Part shown: one piece after another, positions 24,942 through 34,433 of the stretch | Numbering within the stretch: position 1 is the stretch's first letter | Layout: every line of letters starts with the position of its first letter | DNA from: Cellulomonas sp. ACRRI | GTDB taxonomy: Bacteria > Actinomycetota > Actinomycetes > Actinomycetales > Cellulomonadaceae | Direction of reading: 5' to 3' | DNA: 64,000 nucleotides | NCBI RefSeq assembly: GCF_022346185.1 | Contig: NZ_JAKRMS010000004.1 | Span: 1 to 64,000 of the forward strand | Translations under genes and position numbers: made by a program | The notes under the pieces: generated by a model | Database searches by the model: none | What the model was told of the DNA's origin: nothing | Seen by the model: only the letters and a program-made list of their open reading frames with translations

Positions 24942-25673
24942 ATGGCCCGCATGACCCTCCCTGCTGCACTGCGCGCTGTGGTCATCGACGACGAACGGCC
25001 GCTGGCCGGCGTCGTCGGCGGTTACCTCGAACGCGAGGGCCTGGAGGTCACGTTGTGCTACGACGGGCTCGAAGCCGTCGCGCTACTGCGCGCGACAGAC
25101 CCGGATGTCGTGGTCCTGGACCTCGGGCTACCAGGGCTGGACGGGATCGAGGTGTGCCGGCAGCTGCGCACGTTCTCCGACTGCTACGTCGTGATGCTCA
25201 CAGCGCGAAGCGACGAGATCGACACGTTGATCGGACTGTCCGTCGGTGCCGACGACTACATGAGCAAGCCGTTCAGTCCCCGCGAGCTCGTCGCACGGAT
25301 CCGGGTGATGCTGCGCAGACCCCGACGGTCGACCGCGACACCGTCCGAGACCAGGCAGGTAACCCGGGAGCGGGTCCTGACGATCGGGGGCTTGAGCGTG
25401 AACCTCGATGCGCGCGAGGTCGAGGTCGACGGCGAGCCGGTGTCGTTGACGCGGCTGGAGTTCGACGTGCTTGCCGCGTTGGCCTCCCGCCCAGGGGTGG
25501 TGTTCTCCCGTGCTGCGTTGATTCGCGCGGTCTGGGGCGAGGGTTGGGTCGGCGACGAGCACCTCGTCGATGTTCACGTGCTGCATGTGCGGCGCAAGCT
25601 CGGCGACACCGCTCAGGAGCAGCGTTTCGTCCGCACCGTCCGCGGTATTGGCTATCGCATGGGACCGGGATGA
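24942..25673 (+). CDS. OmpR/PhoB-family response regulator (copy 1)
   Basis: A 243-aa regulator: receiver domain at residues 10-125 with acidic pair D16/D17, phospho-acceptor Asp60 (VVVLDLGLPG) and Lys109 (MSKPF), and a winged-helix DNA-binding domain at 145-240 (LTRLEFDVL, HVLHVRRKLGD, VRGIGYRMG). ATG 24942 has GGAG six bases upstream; ATG 24951 is the alternative. It is coupled in ATGA to its sensor kinase. It is very similar to the regulator at 62451. The TCAAG/TGAAG site upstream is a likely target. Confidence 0.93.
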   Translation: MARMTLPAALRAVVIDDERPLAGVVGGYLEREGLEVTLCYDGLEAVALLRATDPDVVVLDLGLPGLDGIEVCRQLRTFSDCYVVMLTARSDEIDTLIGLSVGADDYMSKPFSPRELVARIRVMLRRPRRSTATPSETRQVTRERVLTIGGLSVNLDAREVEVDGEPVSLTRLEFDVLAALASRPGVVFSRAALIRAVWGEGWVGDEHLVDVHVLHVRRKLGDTAQEQRFVRTVRGIGYRMGPG

Positions 25674-26788
25674 GGACACGAGAGGTCATCGGCCCGGGCA
25701 CTCTCGGACACCGTCTGCTGGTTGCGATCGCGGTGGTGCTGATCACGGCGGCGGCGACGGCGTGGGTCGTGGCGACCGTTGTGGGCCCGGCCCTGTTCCA
25801 CGAGCACCTCGCCGAGGCCGGCGTTCAGGACCACGAGCTTGCGGACCTGCATGTCGAGGAGGCGTTTCAGTCGGCAAGCACGATCGCGCTCGCTCTGGCG
25901 ATCGTGGTTGCCGCGGGAACCGCCTTGATCGTGAGCGTGCTCCTGACCCGACGGATCGGACGGTCGGTGACGCAGATGGCGCGTGCGGCTCGGCAGGTCG
26001 GCACCGGCCGGTTCGACGCGCGGGTCCCCCTGCCCGGGATCGGCAACGAGTTCGATGTCCTTGCCGGTGCGTTCAACACCATGGCAGAGCGCCTGGAAGC
26101 CGACGCCCGGCTTCGTGAACGTCTGATCGCGGACGTCGCACACGAGCTCCGGACTCCAGCGGCGACGATCGCGGCGTACGTCGAGGCGATCGAGGACGGT
26201 GTGCGGGTCATGGACACCGACACGGTCGCCGTCCTGCACGACCAGGCGCAGCGGCTCAACCGCCTCGCCCGCGACCTCGCAGCCGTGACCCGCGCCGAGA
26301 GCGGTGAACTGGACCTGCACCTCGAAGACGTGTCGGCCGTCGATCTGCTCGTCGCCGCCGAGCTCGCCGGGCGAGAACGCGCCGACGCGGCCGGCGTCAC
26401 CCTGCAGGTGCACGCCCTGTCCGCAGTCGGGACGGTCCGCGTCGATCGGCTCCGGCTCGCGCAAGTGCTGGACAACCTGGTCGTCAACGCCGTGCGGCAC
26501 ACGCCCGATGGCGGGTCGGTGTCGCTGAACGCGGAATCCGCCGGACGGGGCATCGTCGAGCTGACGATCACCGACACGGGTGAGGGGATCGCCGCCGAGC
26601 ACATCGACCACGTCTTCGAGCGCTTCTACCGCGTCGACAGCGCACGCGACCGGGACCACGGCGGATCCGGGGTCGGGCTGGCGATCTGCAGGGCAGTCGT
26701 TCACGCCCACCGCGGCACGATCCAGGCCGCCTCGCAGGGCCTTGGTCGCGGTACGACCTTCACCGTGCGTCTACCAGCCGCACCCTGA
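25670..26788 (+). CDS. sensor histidine kinase (copy 1)
   Basis: A 372-aa membrane kinase. TM1 lies near residues 15-40 and TM2 near 70-93, with only about 30 residues outside. That loop is His/Glu-rich (FHEHLAEAGVQDHELADLHV), which suggests metal sensing at the outer membrane face. A HAMP domain follows (93-145), then the DHp helix with His158 (DVAHELRTP) and the ATPase domain with N, G1 (DTGEG), F and G2 (GSGVGLAI) boxes. It overlaps the regulator gene by four bases. Confidence 0.92.
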   Translation: MRTREVIGPGTLGHRLLVAIAVVLITAAATAWVVATVVGPALFHEHLAEAGVQDHELADLHVEEAFQSASTIALALAIVVAAGTALIVSVLLTRRIGRSVTQMARAARQVGTGRFDARVPLPGIGNEFDVLAGAFNTMAERLEADARLRERLIADVAHELRTPAATIAAYVEAIEDGVRVMDTDTVAVLHDQAQRLNRLARDLAAVTRAESGELDLHLEDVSAVDLLVAAELAGRERADAAGVTLQVHALSAVGTVRVDRLRLAQVLDNLVVNAVRHTPDGGSVSLNAESAGRGIVELTITDTGEGIAAEHIDHVFERFYRVDSARDRDHGGSGVGLAICRAVVHAHRGTIQAASQGLGRGTTFTVRLPAAP

Positions 26789-26817
26789 GACTGAGGATCA
26801 GCGGCGCCTCTCGCAGG

Positions 26818-26833
26818 CTTCATCGGAACTCAA
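26818..26833 (-). promoter_or_regulatory. TGAAG-type response-regulator site I
   Basis: On the minus strand TTGAG-TTCCGA-TGAAG, 11-bp period. It lies between the kinase stop and the glutaredoxin-like gene at 26880, inverted relative to that gene. Confidence 0.5.
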
Positions 26834-26879
26834 CGAGCACCTGACCAGACCGCAAGATCCCCCCGGCACCGTTGGAACC

Positions 26880-27194
26880 ATGCCCGACATCCCCGGGGGG
26901 TTCGATGGCGCGGACACCCCGCGCATCACCGTCGTCCGCTCACCCGCCTGCCACCAGTGCGACTCCGCCCTCCGAACTCTCGGGTGGCTGCGCAACGTGA
27001 TGCCCATGCGTGTCGATGTCGTCGAGGCGACGTCCGATGACGGTGCTCGCCTCGTGGCCGAGCACCGTGCGCCGATGAGTCCGCTGGTCCTGCTCGATGG
27101 TGAGTTCGTCAGCTCGGGGAAGCTGCGCACCGGTCGGCTGCTGGACCTGTTGCGCGCCCACGGCTACACCGTGCCGCTCGAGGCGATCCGCTGA
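26880..27194 (+). CDS. glutaredoxin-like thiol protein
   Basis: A 104-aa protein with CxxC in SPACHQCDSA (residues 22-31), the strand RVDVVEATSDDG and PMSPLVLLDGEFVSSGKL near the C-terminus, parallel to the protein at 23146. The ATG 26880 start lacks a strong ribosome site. The stop overlaps the ccdA-like start in TGATG. It could pass electrons to or from the membrane protein encoded next. Confidence 0.8.
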   Translation: MPDIPGGFDGADTPRITVVRSPACHQCDSALRTLGWLRNVMPMRVDVVEATSDDGARLVAEHRAPMSPLVLLDGEFVSSGKLRTGRLLDLLRAHGYTVPLEAIR

Positions 27195-28162
27195 TGGGAT
27201 CGCAGCTGCTGACCACCGGTAGCGTCCTCGCTGCTTTCTTCGCCGGCGGAGTCGCACTGTTTGCGCCCTGCTGCATCGTCTTCTTGGCACCGAGCTACCT
27301 TGCGGGCGCGGTGAAGAACCGCCGTTGGCGGCTCCTGCCGTTGACGTTCGTGTTCGCTGCCGGCCTCGCCACGGTGCTGCTGCCGATCACGCTCGGGGTC
27401 AGCATGGTCGCCGGAGCGATCGCCAAGTACCACGCGCCCCTGTACTACGCCGGTGGGGTCCTCATGCTCGCACTGGCGGCGTTCGCGCTGTCCGGGCGGA
27501 TGTGGTCGCTGCCCAGCGCGCTGCGCGCCCCGGACACCCGCCGCGGTGACACCGGGAGCTTCTACGCCCTCGGGGTGTTCTCCGGGATCGCGTCGAGCTG
27601 CTGCGCACCTGTCCTGGCCGGGGTGATGACCCTGTCGGCGCTGTCCGGATCTCCCGGAGGCGGGTTGCTGCTCGGTATCGCCTACGTGTTCGGCATGGTC
27701 TTCCCGCTGTTCGTCATGGCTCTCATCTGGGACAAGGCACGGCTGCGTGAGCGCCGATGGATGACCCCCAAGATCGTCCGCCTGCACGCGGCCGGCCGGA
27801 CACTGGTGACCAACTCGCTGAACCTCGCGGTCGCGATCGGGTTCACTGTCATGGGCGTCGTGGTGATGCTGCTGGCCGACAGCCCGGACATGACCCGAGG
27901 AACCGCGGCGCAGGCCGCGATCGGCCGCGGCCTGACTGCGCTGTTCTCCCGGTTGGAACGGTGGAGCGACCCCGTTCCCGAACCTGTGCTCGGACTGGCA
28001 CTGGTCGCCCTGGCGGCCGTGTTCGTCTGGGGCACGCTCTCCGAACGCCGCCGCACGACGAAGCAAGCCGGGGCAAACCTAGACGCCCCCGGTGAGACAC
28101 CCCCGACGCCCGCGGATGCCGACGGCAGCTGCCACGGTAAGAGCGAAGGAGCAGCTCGATGA
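27194..28162 (+). CDS. CcdA/DsbD-type membrane thiol transporter
   Basis: A 322-aa protein with about eight membrane segments. It carries paired-Cys motifs at the start of the first repeat (FAPCCIVFLAP) and of the second (SSCCAPVLAG), typical of the CcdA/DsbD beta-domain family that moves reducing power across the membrane. The C-terminus has a His/Cys-containing tail (DGSCHGKSEG). It is coupled on both sides (TGATG and ATGA) to a glutaredoxin-like protein inside and a TlpA-like thioredoxin outside, which makes a complete electron path. Confidence 0.85.
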   Translation: MGSQLLTTGSVLAAFFAGGVALFAPCCIVFLAPSYLAGAVKNRRWRLLPLTFVFAAGLATVLLPITLGVSMVAGAIAKYHAPLYYAGGVLMLALAAFALSGRMWSLPSALRAPDTRRGDTGSFYALGVFSGIASSCCAPVLAGVMTLSALSGSPGGGLLLGIAYVFGMVFPLFVMALIWDKARLRERRWMTPKIVRLHAAGRTLVTNSLNLAVAIGFTVMGVVVMLLADSPDMTRGTAAQAAIGRGLTALFSRLERWSDPVPEPVLGLALVALAAVFVWGTLSERRRTTKQAGANLDAPGETPPTPADADGSCHGKSEGAAR

Positions 28163-28785
28163 CGTCCGCCAAGGTCGCCCGCGACCGCCGCGCAGCCGCG
28201 ATCGCACGAGTTCGCGAGGACCAGCGCAGACACGATCGACGACGCAAGCTCATCGTGAGCGGCGCTTCGGCCTTCATCGTCGTACTGATCGCCGCCGTGG
28301 TCACGGCCGCGCTGCTCAGTGCCCGCGTCACGACTTCAAGCAACCTGGGGCCCGCGCCCGACTTCACGCTCCAGACAACCGACGGCAACAGCGTCACGCT
28401 GTCCGACTTCCGCGGTTCTCCGGTCATCTTGTACTTCAGCGAAGGCGCCGGATGCGGGTCGTGCCTGCAGCAGATGGGCGAGATCGAGAAGGACGCCGCG
28501 TTCGCTGACGCCGGTATCACTGTGCTGCCGATCGTGATGAACACCGCCGAGCAGATCACCGCCGACATGAAGACCTACGGCGTCACCACGCCGTTCCTCC
28601 TGGACGACGGGACCGTGTCGAAGGAGTACGACACCCTCGGCACCGGCATGCACCAGGGGCTCCCCGGACACAGCTTCGTGCTGGTCGACGCCGACGGTGA
28701 ACGCGTCTGGTCTGGGAACTACCCCTCCATGTGGCTGGCTCCCGAGGCCCTGCTCAAGGAAGTGCAGGAACGACTGACCGACTGA
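28159..28785 (+). CDS. membrane-anchored TlpA/AhpC-type thioredoxin-like protein
   Basis: A 208-aa protein: a basic N-terminus, one membrane anchor at residues 31-54, then an outward-facing redoxin domain beginning PAPDFTLQTTDGNSVTLSDFRG. The active site is GCGSC near residue 97. The C-terminal HSFVLVDADGERVW segment is typical of the family. It probably accepts electrons from the CcdA-like protein and reduces exported Cys residues of copper proteins. Confidence 0.85.
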   Translation: MTSAKVARDRRAAAIARVREDQRRHDRRRKLIVSGASAFIVVLIAAVVTAALLSARVTTSSNLGPAPDFTLQTTDGNSVTLSDFRGSPVILYFSEGAGCGSCLQQMGEIEKDAAFADAGITVLPIVMNTAEQITADMKTYGVTTPFLLDDGTVSKEYDTLGTGMHQGLPGHSFVLVDADGERVWSGNYPSMWLAPEALLKEVQERLTD

Positions 28786-28968
28786 CAGCCGCCGGATCCC
28801 GAAGGGAGCATCACGGGCGCCCGTCCGCGCCCACGTTGCCGCGACCGCGTCTGCGCAACCGCCGCGGCAACGACCCGCCGATCACGATCACACCGTGGCC
28901 GACAGCACGACACGCCCGTCGCCCCACCCTCGGCCGCGACAGGCACCACGCCGACCAAGGAGCGACCC

Positions 28969-29586
28969 ATGTCCTCGAAGAAGACCCGCGCCGTCGCCGG
29001 CACCGCCGCGACCCTCACGCTCGGGATCCTGCTCACCGCCTGCTCGGCAGGTGAGGCGTCCACCAGCGACCAGCAGAGCCCCGCAGCGTCCTCGGCTACC
29101 GCGGCGACGTCCGTCGAGCACAACGACGCCGACGTGGAGTTCGCGCAGATGATGATCCTGCACCACCAGGGCGCACTCGACATGGCCGTCCTCGCCGAAG
29201 GACGAGCCCAGAACGAGCAGGTGCAGGACCTGGCCGCACGCATCCAGTTCGCGCAGCAGCCCGAGATCGACCTCATGACCTCCTGGCTCAAGACCTGGGG
29301 CGAGGAGCCTGCCGCGAGCGACGACACCATGGGCGGCATGGACCACTCCGGCGGCCACACCGGCATGGCGGACGACGACCAGATGCAGCAGCTGCAGGAC
29401 GCCGGCGCGGACTTCGACCGCATGTTCCTGGAGATGATGATCGACCACCACACCGGCGCGATCACCATGTCCGAGGAGTACCGCGACAACGGGCAGAACG
29501 AGGACGCCCTCCAGCTCGCCGACAAGATCATCGCCGACCAGACCGACGAGATCGCCGAGATGGAGAGTCTGCTCGACCAGATCTGA
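28969..29586 (+). CDS. DUF305 lipoprotein
   Basis: A 205-aa exported lipoprotein: signal peptide with lipobox LLTAC (Cys25), a Ser/Ala linker, and two DUF305 halves marked MMILHHQGALDMA and MMIDHHTGAITMS. The His pairs and Met residues (also GGMDHSGGHTGM in the centre) make it a likely periplasmic-face copper binder, as proposed for DUF305 proteins in copper islands. ATG 28969 is preceded by AAGGAG. Confidence 0.88.
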   Translation: MSSKKTRAVAGTAATLTLGILLTACSAGEASTSDQQSPAASSATAATSVEHNDADVEFAQMMILHHQGALDMAVLAEGRAQNEQVQDLAARIQFAQQPEIDLMTSWLKTWGEEPAASDDTMGGMDHSGGHTGMADDDQMQQLQDAGADFDRMFLEMMIDHHTGAITMSEEYRDNGQNEDALQLADKIIADQTDEIAEMESLLDQI

Positions 29587-29603
29587 CGCGGCCCCCGAAC
29601 GCA

Positions 29604-29638
29604 ACGCCACCGGCCTCGCCCCCCTGAGCCGGTGGCGC
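29604..29638 (+). terminator. terminator after DUF305 gene
   Basis: GCCACCGGC / GCCGGTGGC perfect 9-bp stem with a 13-nt loop, 20 bp past the stop codon. No T-run. Confidence 0.6.
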
Positions 29639-29663
29639 TGCTCTGCCTCAGATACCGCACCGG

Positions 29664-29679
29664 CTTCATCGATCCTTGA
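29664..29679 (-). promoter_or_regulatory. TGAAG-type response-regulator site H
   Basis: On the minus strand TCAAG-GATCGA-TGAAG, 11-bp period. It lies 81 bp before the DUF2933 gene, inverted relative to it. Confidence 0.55.
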
Positions 29680-29760
29680 CCGGTACTGCCGGACGGACTT
29701 CACCGGCCCGGATCATGCTGGAGATGACCCAGCCGCTCGCTGAGCAGACGGAGAACGACC

Positions 29761-30036
29761 TTGATCAAGCACCACCTCAAGCACATGGCGCTCGGAGTCG
29801 CTGTCATCCTGGGGCTGCTCCTGGCGTTTGGTGTCGATCTGTCCACCGCCTTCCGCTACGCACTCCTGCTGGCGTGCCCCCTGGGAATGGCGGCGATGAT
29901 GCTGTTCATGGGACGCGGCAGGGACCGCAGCCACGGGCATCAGGGGTCTCACGACCACCGTGGGCACGAACGCGTCGCTGCGAACGCTGGTGGCGAGAAC
30001 CGGCCCACCCGCGACGAGCACGAGCCGATCGCCTGA
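29761..30036 (+). CDS. DUF2933-like membrane protein with His-rich tail
   Basis: A 91-aa protein starting at TTG 29761 (GGAG eight bases upstream). Two short hydrophobic segments (residues 9-25 and 32-50) are followed by a His-rich cytosolic or outer tail (SHGHQGSHDHRGHE). It resembles DUF2933 proteins of copper and efflux loci; the function is not known. The His tail suggests metal binding. Confidence 0.7.
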   Translation: MIKHHLKHMALGVAVILGLLLAFGVDLSTAFRYALLLACPLGMAAMMLFMGRGRDRSHGHQGSHDHRGHERVAANAGGENRPTRDEHEPIA

Positions 30037-30118
30037 CAAGGACCGACATCTCCACGCCTGCGCAAACCTCCATCGACGCTGAGTCCGAAACCCACGATGG
30101 CCGCGACAAGTTGAAGAC

Positions 30119-30529
30119 ATGCCCTCGCACCTGACCCCATCCGAGGCGCACCCCGCTGCACAACCCGGCCCGCGTCGCTCACGAACGCGATCGCTCTGGT
30201 CCACCGCGACCAGCGGCGTCGGGGCCGTGCTCGGCATCGTGCCGCACCTGTTGCACCACATCGGCCCGTTGGTTGGCACGGCGGTGGTCGCCGGTTCAGG
30301 GGGCACAGCTCTGTTCGCGGTTCTCGGGTTGCTGGCGTCCCTTCCGATGCTGCGCAGACTGCATCGGCGCACGGGCTCGCTGTGGGCGCCCGCGATCGCG
30401 TTGGTGCTGTTCATCGGAGCGTTCGCGGTCTCCACGTTCGTCGTCGGTCCGCTCATCAGCGACATCGGCTCCGCGCCCGCAGGCGAGGACGTGCACGAGA
30501 GCCACCACACCAGCGGCGGTGAGTCCTGA
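30119..30529 (+). CDS. small integral membrane protein of the copper island
   Basis: A 136-aa protein with about three membrane segments between residues 30 and 115 (VGAVLGIVPHLLHHIGPLVG is notable for its His pair) and a His-rich end (DVHESHHTSGGES). No named family is recognised, though similar proteins accompany copper ATPases in other actinobacteria to my knowledge. ATG 30119; the ribosome site is weak (AAGTTGAAG). Confidence 0.6.
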   Translation: MPSHLTPSEAHPAAQPGPRRSRTRSLWSTATSGVGAVLGIVPHLLHHIGPLVGTAVVAGSGGTALFAVLGLLASLPMLRRLHRRTGSLWAPAIALVLFIGAFAVSTFVVGPLISDIGSAPAGEDVHESHHTSGGES

Positions 30530-30648
30530 TCGAGGCGACCGCCGGACCGGTGCCCCTGCTGTGCTCCCGGCGTCGACGCGTGATCGCAGCGGCGTAGGGC
30601 CAGCACGATCTGAGCTGATCTCAGCTGGCAACGACAAGAGGCAACGTG

Positions 30649-30673
30649 CACCCCGGCGTCGTGCGCCGGGGTG
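30649..30673 (+). terminator. intergenic terminator
   Basis: CACCCCGGCG / CGCCGGGGTG perfect 10-bp stem with TCGTG loop. It separates the upstream membrane-protein genes from the copZ promoter. The rest of the 30530-30917 gap holds no gene. Confidence 0.7.
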
Positions 30674-30837
30674 GTTCGCAGCAGCCCCTGGGGATCGGGT
30701 CACCGGACTGCTCGGGTTGTGGCGCGACCCGAACACGCACAGGGCCTGCCCTGACGTCCCGACGCGATCTGCGCCGGCCGGTTGGCGCCCCGACGCGCGG
30801 GCGCGGGCAGAACGGGGGTCGACGTGCGATCCGGCCG

Positions 30838-30896
30838 TTCGGAATACCCCCAGGGGGTACCTGTGTTACGGTGGCGAAGGTACCCCAGGGGGGTAC
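30838..30896 (+). promoter_or_regulatory. copper promoter with two CsoR-type operators
   Basis: Two palindromes lie before copZ: ATACCCCCAGGGGGTAC at 30844-30860 and GTACCCCAGGGGGGTAC at 30880-30896, 36 bp apart. A TTCGGA hexamer (30838) just before the first could be the -35 box, and TGTTAC (30863) a poor -10. TACCCC/GGGGTA palindromes of this form are the known target type of actinobacterial CsoR. Confidence 0.82.
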
Positions 30897-30917
30897 CCCG
30901 TCGAAGAGGAGAGAACC

Positions 30918-31127
30918 ATGGCTGTGATCGAGTTCCAGGTGACCGGTATGACCTGCGGGCACTGCGAGATGTCCATCCGCAACGAGGTCGGTCAGATCCC
31001 CGGCGTCGAGAACATCGATGTCAGCGCCCAGACCGGCAAGCTCGTCGTCACGGCGTCCCAGCCCGTCGAGGACGGCGCCGTGCTCGCGGCCGTCGACGAG
31101 GCCGGGTACTCCGCGGTGCGCGTGTGA
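30918..31127 (+). CDS. copZ: copper chaperone CopZ
   Basis: A 69-aa heavy-metal-associated domain. The Cu(I) site is MTCGHC (Cys14 and Cys17), with the usual ferredoxin-like fold ending in DEAGYSAV. It delivers copper to the CopA ATPase encoded two genes on and possibly to CsoR. ATG 30918 follows GAAGAGGAGAG. The GTGA overlap with the next gene points to one operon. Confidence 0.93.
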   Translation: MAVIEFQVTGMTCGHCEMSIRNEVGQIPGVENIDVSAQTGKLVVTASQPVEDGAVLAAVDEAGYSAVRV

Positions 31128-32083
31128 ACGCCGGCGCGCGCCTCGGACTGTACGCCGCGGGTGTCGCGGTCGCCTTCGCTGGAGCGTTCGGCGTCGCGTC
31201 CGCGGCGGTCCCGCAGAGCGTGGTCGACGACTGGAACGCTCGCGCAGCCGCCGAGGACCACGGAACCACTGAGGAGCACGGAAGCACGGAGGAGGACACG
31301 ATGACCCAGGCCGTGCCCGCCGGGCTGTCGCTGTCGTCGGGTGGTTACGAGCTGTCGCCCGTGACCGCACCCGTGACCGTCGGCGAGTCCGGGGAGCTCA
31401 GCTTCCAGATCCTGGACGCAGACGGGGAGCCCTTGCGTGACTTCACCGCCTCGCACGAGAAGGACCTGCACCTGATCGCGGTCCGATCGGACGGCGCGCT
31501 GTTCGAGCACGTGCACCCCGAGCTCGACCACGAGACCGGGACCTGGAGCACGCCGTGGCAGTGGCAGGAGGGCGGGTCGTACCGGGTGTACGCCGACTTC
31601 GTCACCGGTGCGGACGACGCCAAGGTCACCCTCACCCGGACCGTCGAGGTCCACGGCGAGTACAAGCCGATGCACTCGATGGGCGAGCAGACCACCGACG
31701 AGGTCGACGGGTTCGACGTGTCGATCGACGGACAGCTCGTCGCCGGCGCGACTAGCGACCTGACCATCACGGTCACCCGTGACGGTCAGCCCGTCACCGA
31801 GCTCGAGCCGTACCTCGGCGCCTTCGGTCACCTGGTGGCCCTGCGCAGCGGCGACCTCGCCTACCTGCACGTGCACGCCATGGGCGAAGACCCGGAGCCC
31901 GGTGACACCACCGGCCCGGAGGTCATGTTCGCCGCAGAGGCACCTACCGCGGGTCAGTACCTCCTCTACCTGGACTTCCAGGTCGACGGGCAGGTGCACA
32001 CCGCTCAGTTCACGCTCGACGCCGTCCACGGAGACGGCACCAGCGGCGCCACTCACGACGACGCGGAGTCCAGCGACCACTGA
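31124..32083 (+). CDS. exported two-domain His-rich copper-island protein
   Basis: A 319-aa protein with a signal or anchor segment at residues 5-28 and two related beta-rich repeats. The first carries DLHLIAVRSDGALFEHVHPELDH and the second HLVALRSGDLAYLHVHAMGE, so each has an HVH pair that could bind copper. Acidic His-containing ends suit an extracytoplasmic metal buffer. I know similar YtkA/FixH-like exported proteins near copA but no proven function. GTG 31124 overlaps the copZ stop. Confidence 0.65.
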   Translation: MNAGARLGLYAAGVAVAFAGAFGVASAAVPQSVVDDWNARAAAEDHGTTEEHGSTEEDTMTQAVPAGLSLSSGGYELSPVTAPVTVGESGELSFQILDADGEPLRDFTASHEKDLHLIAVRSDGALFEHVHPELDHETGTWSTPWQWQEGGSYRVYADFVTGADDAKVTLTRTVEVHGEYKPMHSMGEQTTDEVDGFDVSIDGQLVAGATSDLTITVTRDGQPVTELEPYLGAFGHLVALRSGDLAYLHVHAMGEDPEPGDTTGPEVMFAAEAPTAGQYLLYLDFQVDGQVHTAQFTLDAVHGDGTSGATHDDAESSDH

Positions 32084-32119
32084 CCGCCAAGGCCGGTGCG
32101 TTGACGAGAGAAGGAAGTG

Positions 32120-34384
32120 ATGAGCACACCTGTGTTCCCGAACGCGCAGACAGCAGTCGAGCTGGAGATCACCGGCATGACGTGCGCGTCGTGCGCGATG
32201 CGGATCGAGAAGCGGCTGAACCGCCTCGACGGTGTCGAAGCGACGGTGAACTACGCAACCGAGAAGGCCAAGGTCAGCGTCCCGGAGGGCTACGACCCCG
32301 CGCTGCTGGTCGCCGAGGTTCAGAAGACCGGGTACGGCGCGGCGCTGCCCAAGCCGAAGACCTCGAAGAAGACCGAGGACTCCGGAAGCGGTGACGAGCC
32401 GGACACCGAGCTGCTGTCCCTGCGCAACCGCCTGATCGGCGCGGTGGTGCTGACCATCCCCGTCATCGCGATGGCCATGGCGCCGGCGCTCCAGTTCACC
32501 TACTGGCAGTGGGCTTCGCTCGCTCTTGCCGCGCCAGTGATCATCTGGGCGGCGTGGCCGTTCCACAAGGCGGCCTGGGCGAACCTCAAGCACGGCACCG
32601 CGACGATGGACACCCTCATCTCGATGGGCACCACCGCGGCGTTCCTGTGGTCGCTGTACGCGCTGTTCTTCGGAACGGCCGGCGAGCCCGGGATGACGCA
32701 CGCGTTCGAGTTCACGCTCGCACCGTCCGACGGCGCCTCGAACGTCTACCTCGAGGTCGCCGCGGGCGTCACGATGTTCATCCTGCTGGGCCGTTACTTC
32801 GAGAAGCGGTCCAAGCGCCAGGCCGGTGCGGCGCTTCGCGCCCTGCTCGAGCTCGGCGCGAAGGAGGTCGCGGTCCTGCGCAACGGCGTGGAGACCAAGA
32901 TCGCGATCGAGGACCTGGTCGTCGGGGACGAGTTCATCGTGCGGCCGGGCGAGAAGATCGCCACCGACGGTGTCGTGGTGTCTGGCAGCTCGGCGGTCGA
33001 CGCCTCGATGCTGACCGGTGAGTCCGTGCCGGTCGAGGTCGGTGAGGGTGACCCCGTCACCGGCGCCACCGTGAACGCCGGCGGCCGTCTGGTCGTGCGT
33101 GCGACTCGCATCGGGTCGGACACCCAGCTGGCGCAGATGGCCAAGCTCGTCGAGGACGCCCAGACCGGCAAGGCCGAGGTTCAGCGCCTCGCCGACCGGA
33201 TCTCGGGGATCTTCGTCCCGATCGTGATCCTGATCGCCTTCGGTGCGCTCGGCGCCTGGCTCGGAGCCGGCTTCCCGATCGCAACTGCCTTCACCGCCGC
33301 TGTCGCCGTCCTGGTGATCGCGTGCCCGTGCGCCCTGGGTCTGGCTACCCCGACCGCCCTGCTCGTCGGGACCGGTCGCGGTGCTCAGATGGGCATCCTG
33401 ATCAAGGGCCCCGAGGTCCTGGAGTCCACCCGCAAGGTCGACACCGTGGTGCTGGACAAGACCGGCACCGTCACCACCGGCAAGATGACGCTGGTCGACG
33501 TGGTCGTGGAGCCCGGCACCGACCGCAGCGAGCTGCTGCGGCTGGCCGGTGCCCTTGAGGACGCTTCCGAGCACCCGATCGCGCAGGCGATCGCGAAGGG
33601 CGCCACGCAGGAGATCGGCGCGCTGCCGGTCCCCGAGGACTTCGTGAACGTCGAAGGCAAGGGCGTGCGCGGCGTGGTCGAGGGCCGCAAGGTCCTCGTC
33701 GGGCGTGAGTCGCTGCTCGCCGAGGACTCCGCGGGACTGAGTGCTGACGTCGCGGCCGCCAAGGCCAACGCCGAGCGGCAGGGCAAGACGGCGGTCGCGG
33801 TCGGCTGGGACGGCGCGGCACGCGGCGTCCTGGTCGTGGCCGACACCGTCAAGCCCACGTCCGCCGAGGCGATTCAGCAGATGAAGGCCATCGGTCTCAC
33901 GCCGGTCCTGCTGACTGGTGACAACGAGGCCGTGGCCCGGCAGATTGCCGCCGAGGTCGGCATCGACGAGGTCATCGCCGAGGTCCTGCCGAAGGACAAG
34001 GTCGAGGTCGTCGCCCGGCTGCAGAAGCAGGGCAAGTCGGTGGCGATGGTCGGTGACGGCGTGAACGACGCCCCGGCCCTGGCTCAGGCCGACCTCGGCC
34101 TGGCGATGGGAACCGGGACCGACGTCGCGATCGAGGCGTCCGACCTGACGCTCGTGCGGGGCGACCTGCGCAGCGCCGTCGACGCGATCCGCCTGTCCCG
34201 CAAGACCCTGAAGACGATCAAGTCCAACCTGTTCTGGGCGTTCGCCTACAACACCGCGGCCATCCCGGTCGCTGCTCTCGGCCTGCTCAACCCGATGCTT
34301 GCGGGCGCCGCCATGGCGCTGTCGAGCGTGTTCGTCGTGGGCAACAGCCTGCGGCTGCGTGGGTTCAAGAGCACCGCAATCTGA
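32120..34384 (+). CDS. copA: Cu(I) exporting P1B-1 ATPase CopA
   Basis: A 754-aa P-type ATPase. One N-terminal metal-binding domain carries MTCASC (Cys22, Cys25). Eight membrane segments follow, with the Cu(I) motif CPC at 402-404, TGES actuator loop near 299-302, phosphorylated Asp446 in DKTGT and [14 protein letters not shown]-type Cu ligands in the last helices ([13 protein letters not shown]) confirm the P1B-1 class. ATG 32120 is preferred to GTG 32117 given AAGGAAG upstream. Confidence 0.95.
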   Translation: MSTPVFPNAQTAVELEITGMTCASCAMRIEKRLNRLDGVEATVNYATEKAKVSVPEGYDPALLVAEVQKTGYGAALPKPKTSKKTEDSGSGDEPDTELLSLRNRLIGAVVLTIPVIAMAMAPALQFTYWQWASLALAAPVIIWAAWPFHKAAWANLKHGTATMDTLISMGTTAAFLWSLYALFFGTAGEPGMTHAFEFTLAPSDGASNVYLEVAAGVTMFILLGRYFEKRSKRQAGAALRALLELGAKEVAVLRNGVETKIAIEDLVVGDEFIVRPGEKIATDGVVVSGSSAVDASMLTGESVPVEVGEGDPVTGATVNAGGRLVVRATRIGSDTQLAQMAKLVEDAQTGKAEVQRLADRISGIFVPIVILIAFGALGAWLGAGFPIATAFTAAVAVLVIACPCALGLATPTALLVGTGRGAQMGILIKGPEVLESTRKVDTVVLDKTGTVTTGKMTLVDVVVEPGTDRSELLRLAGALEDASEHPIAQAIAKGATQEIGALPVPEDFVNVEGKGVRGVVEGRKVLVGRESLLAEDSAGLSADVAAAKANAERQGKTAVAVGWDGAARGVLVVADTVKPTSAEAIQQMKAIGLTPVLLTGDNEAVARQIAAEVGIDEVIAEVLPKDKVEVVARLQKQGKSVAMVGDGVNDAPALAQADLGLAMGTGTDVAIEASDLTLVRGDLRSAVDAIRLSRKTLKTIKSNLFWAFAYNTAAIPVAALGLLNPMLAGAAMALSSVFVVGNSLRLRGFKSTAI

Positions 34385-34433
34385 GCGTTCGCTTCACGTC
34401 GCTCAGCCATACCGAAAGAGAAGGAATCCCGAC

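Noticed and set aside
34381-34406. CTGAGCG...CGCTCAG repeat after copA as terminator
   Set aside because: Only seven base pairs with a 12-nt loop; the YHS gene follows closely with a good ribosome site, so termination here is unlikely.
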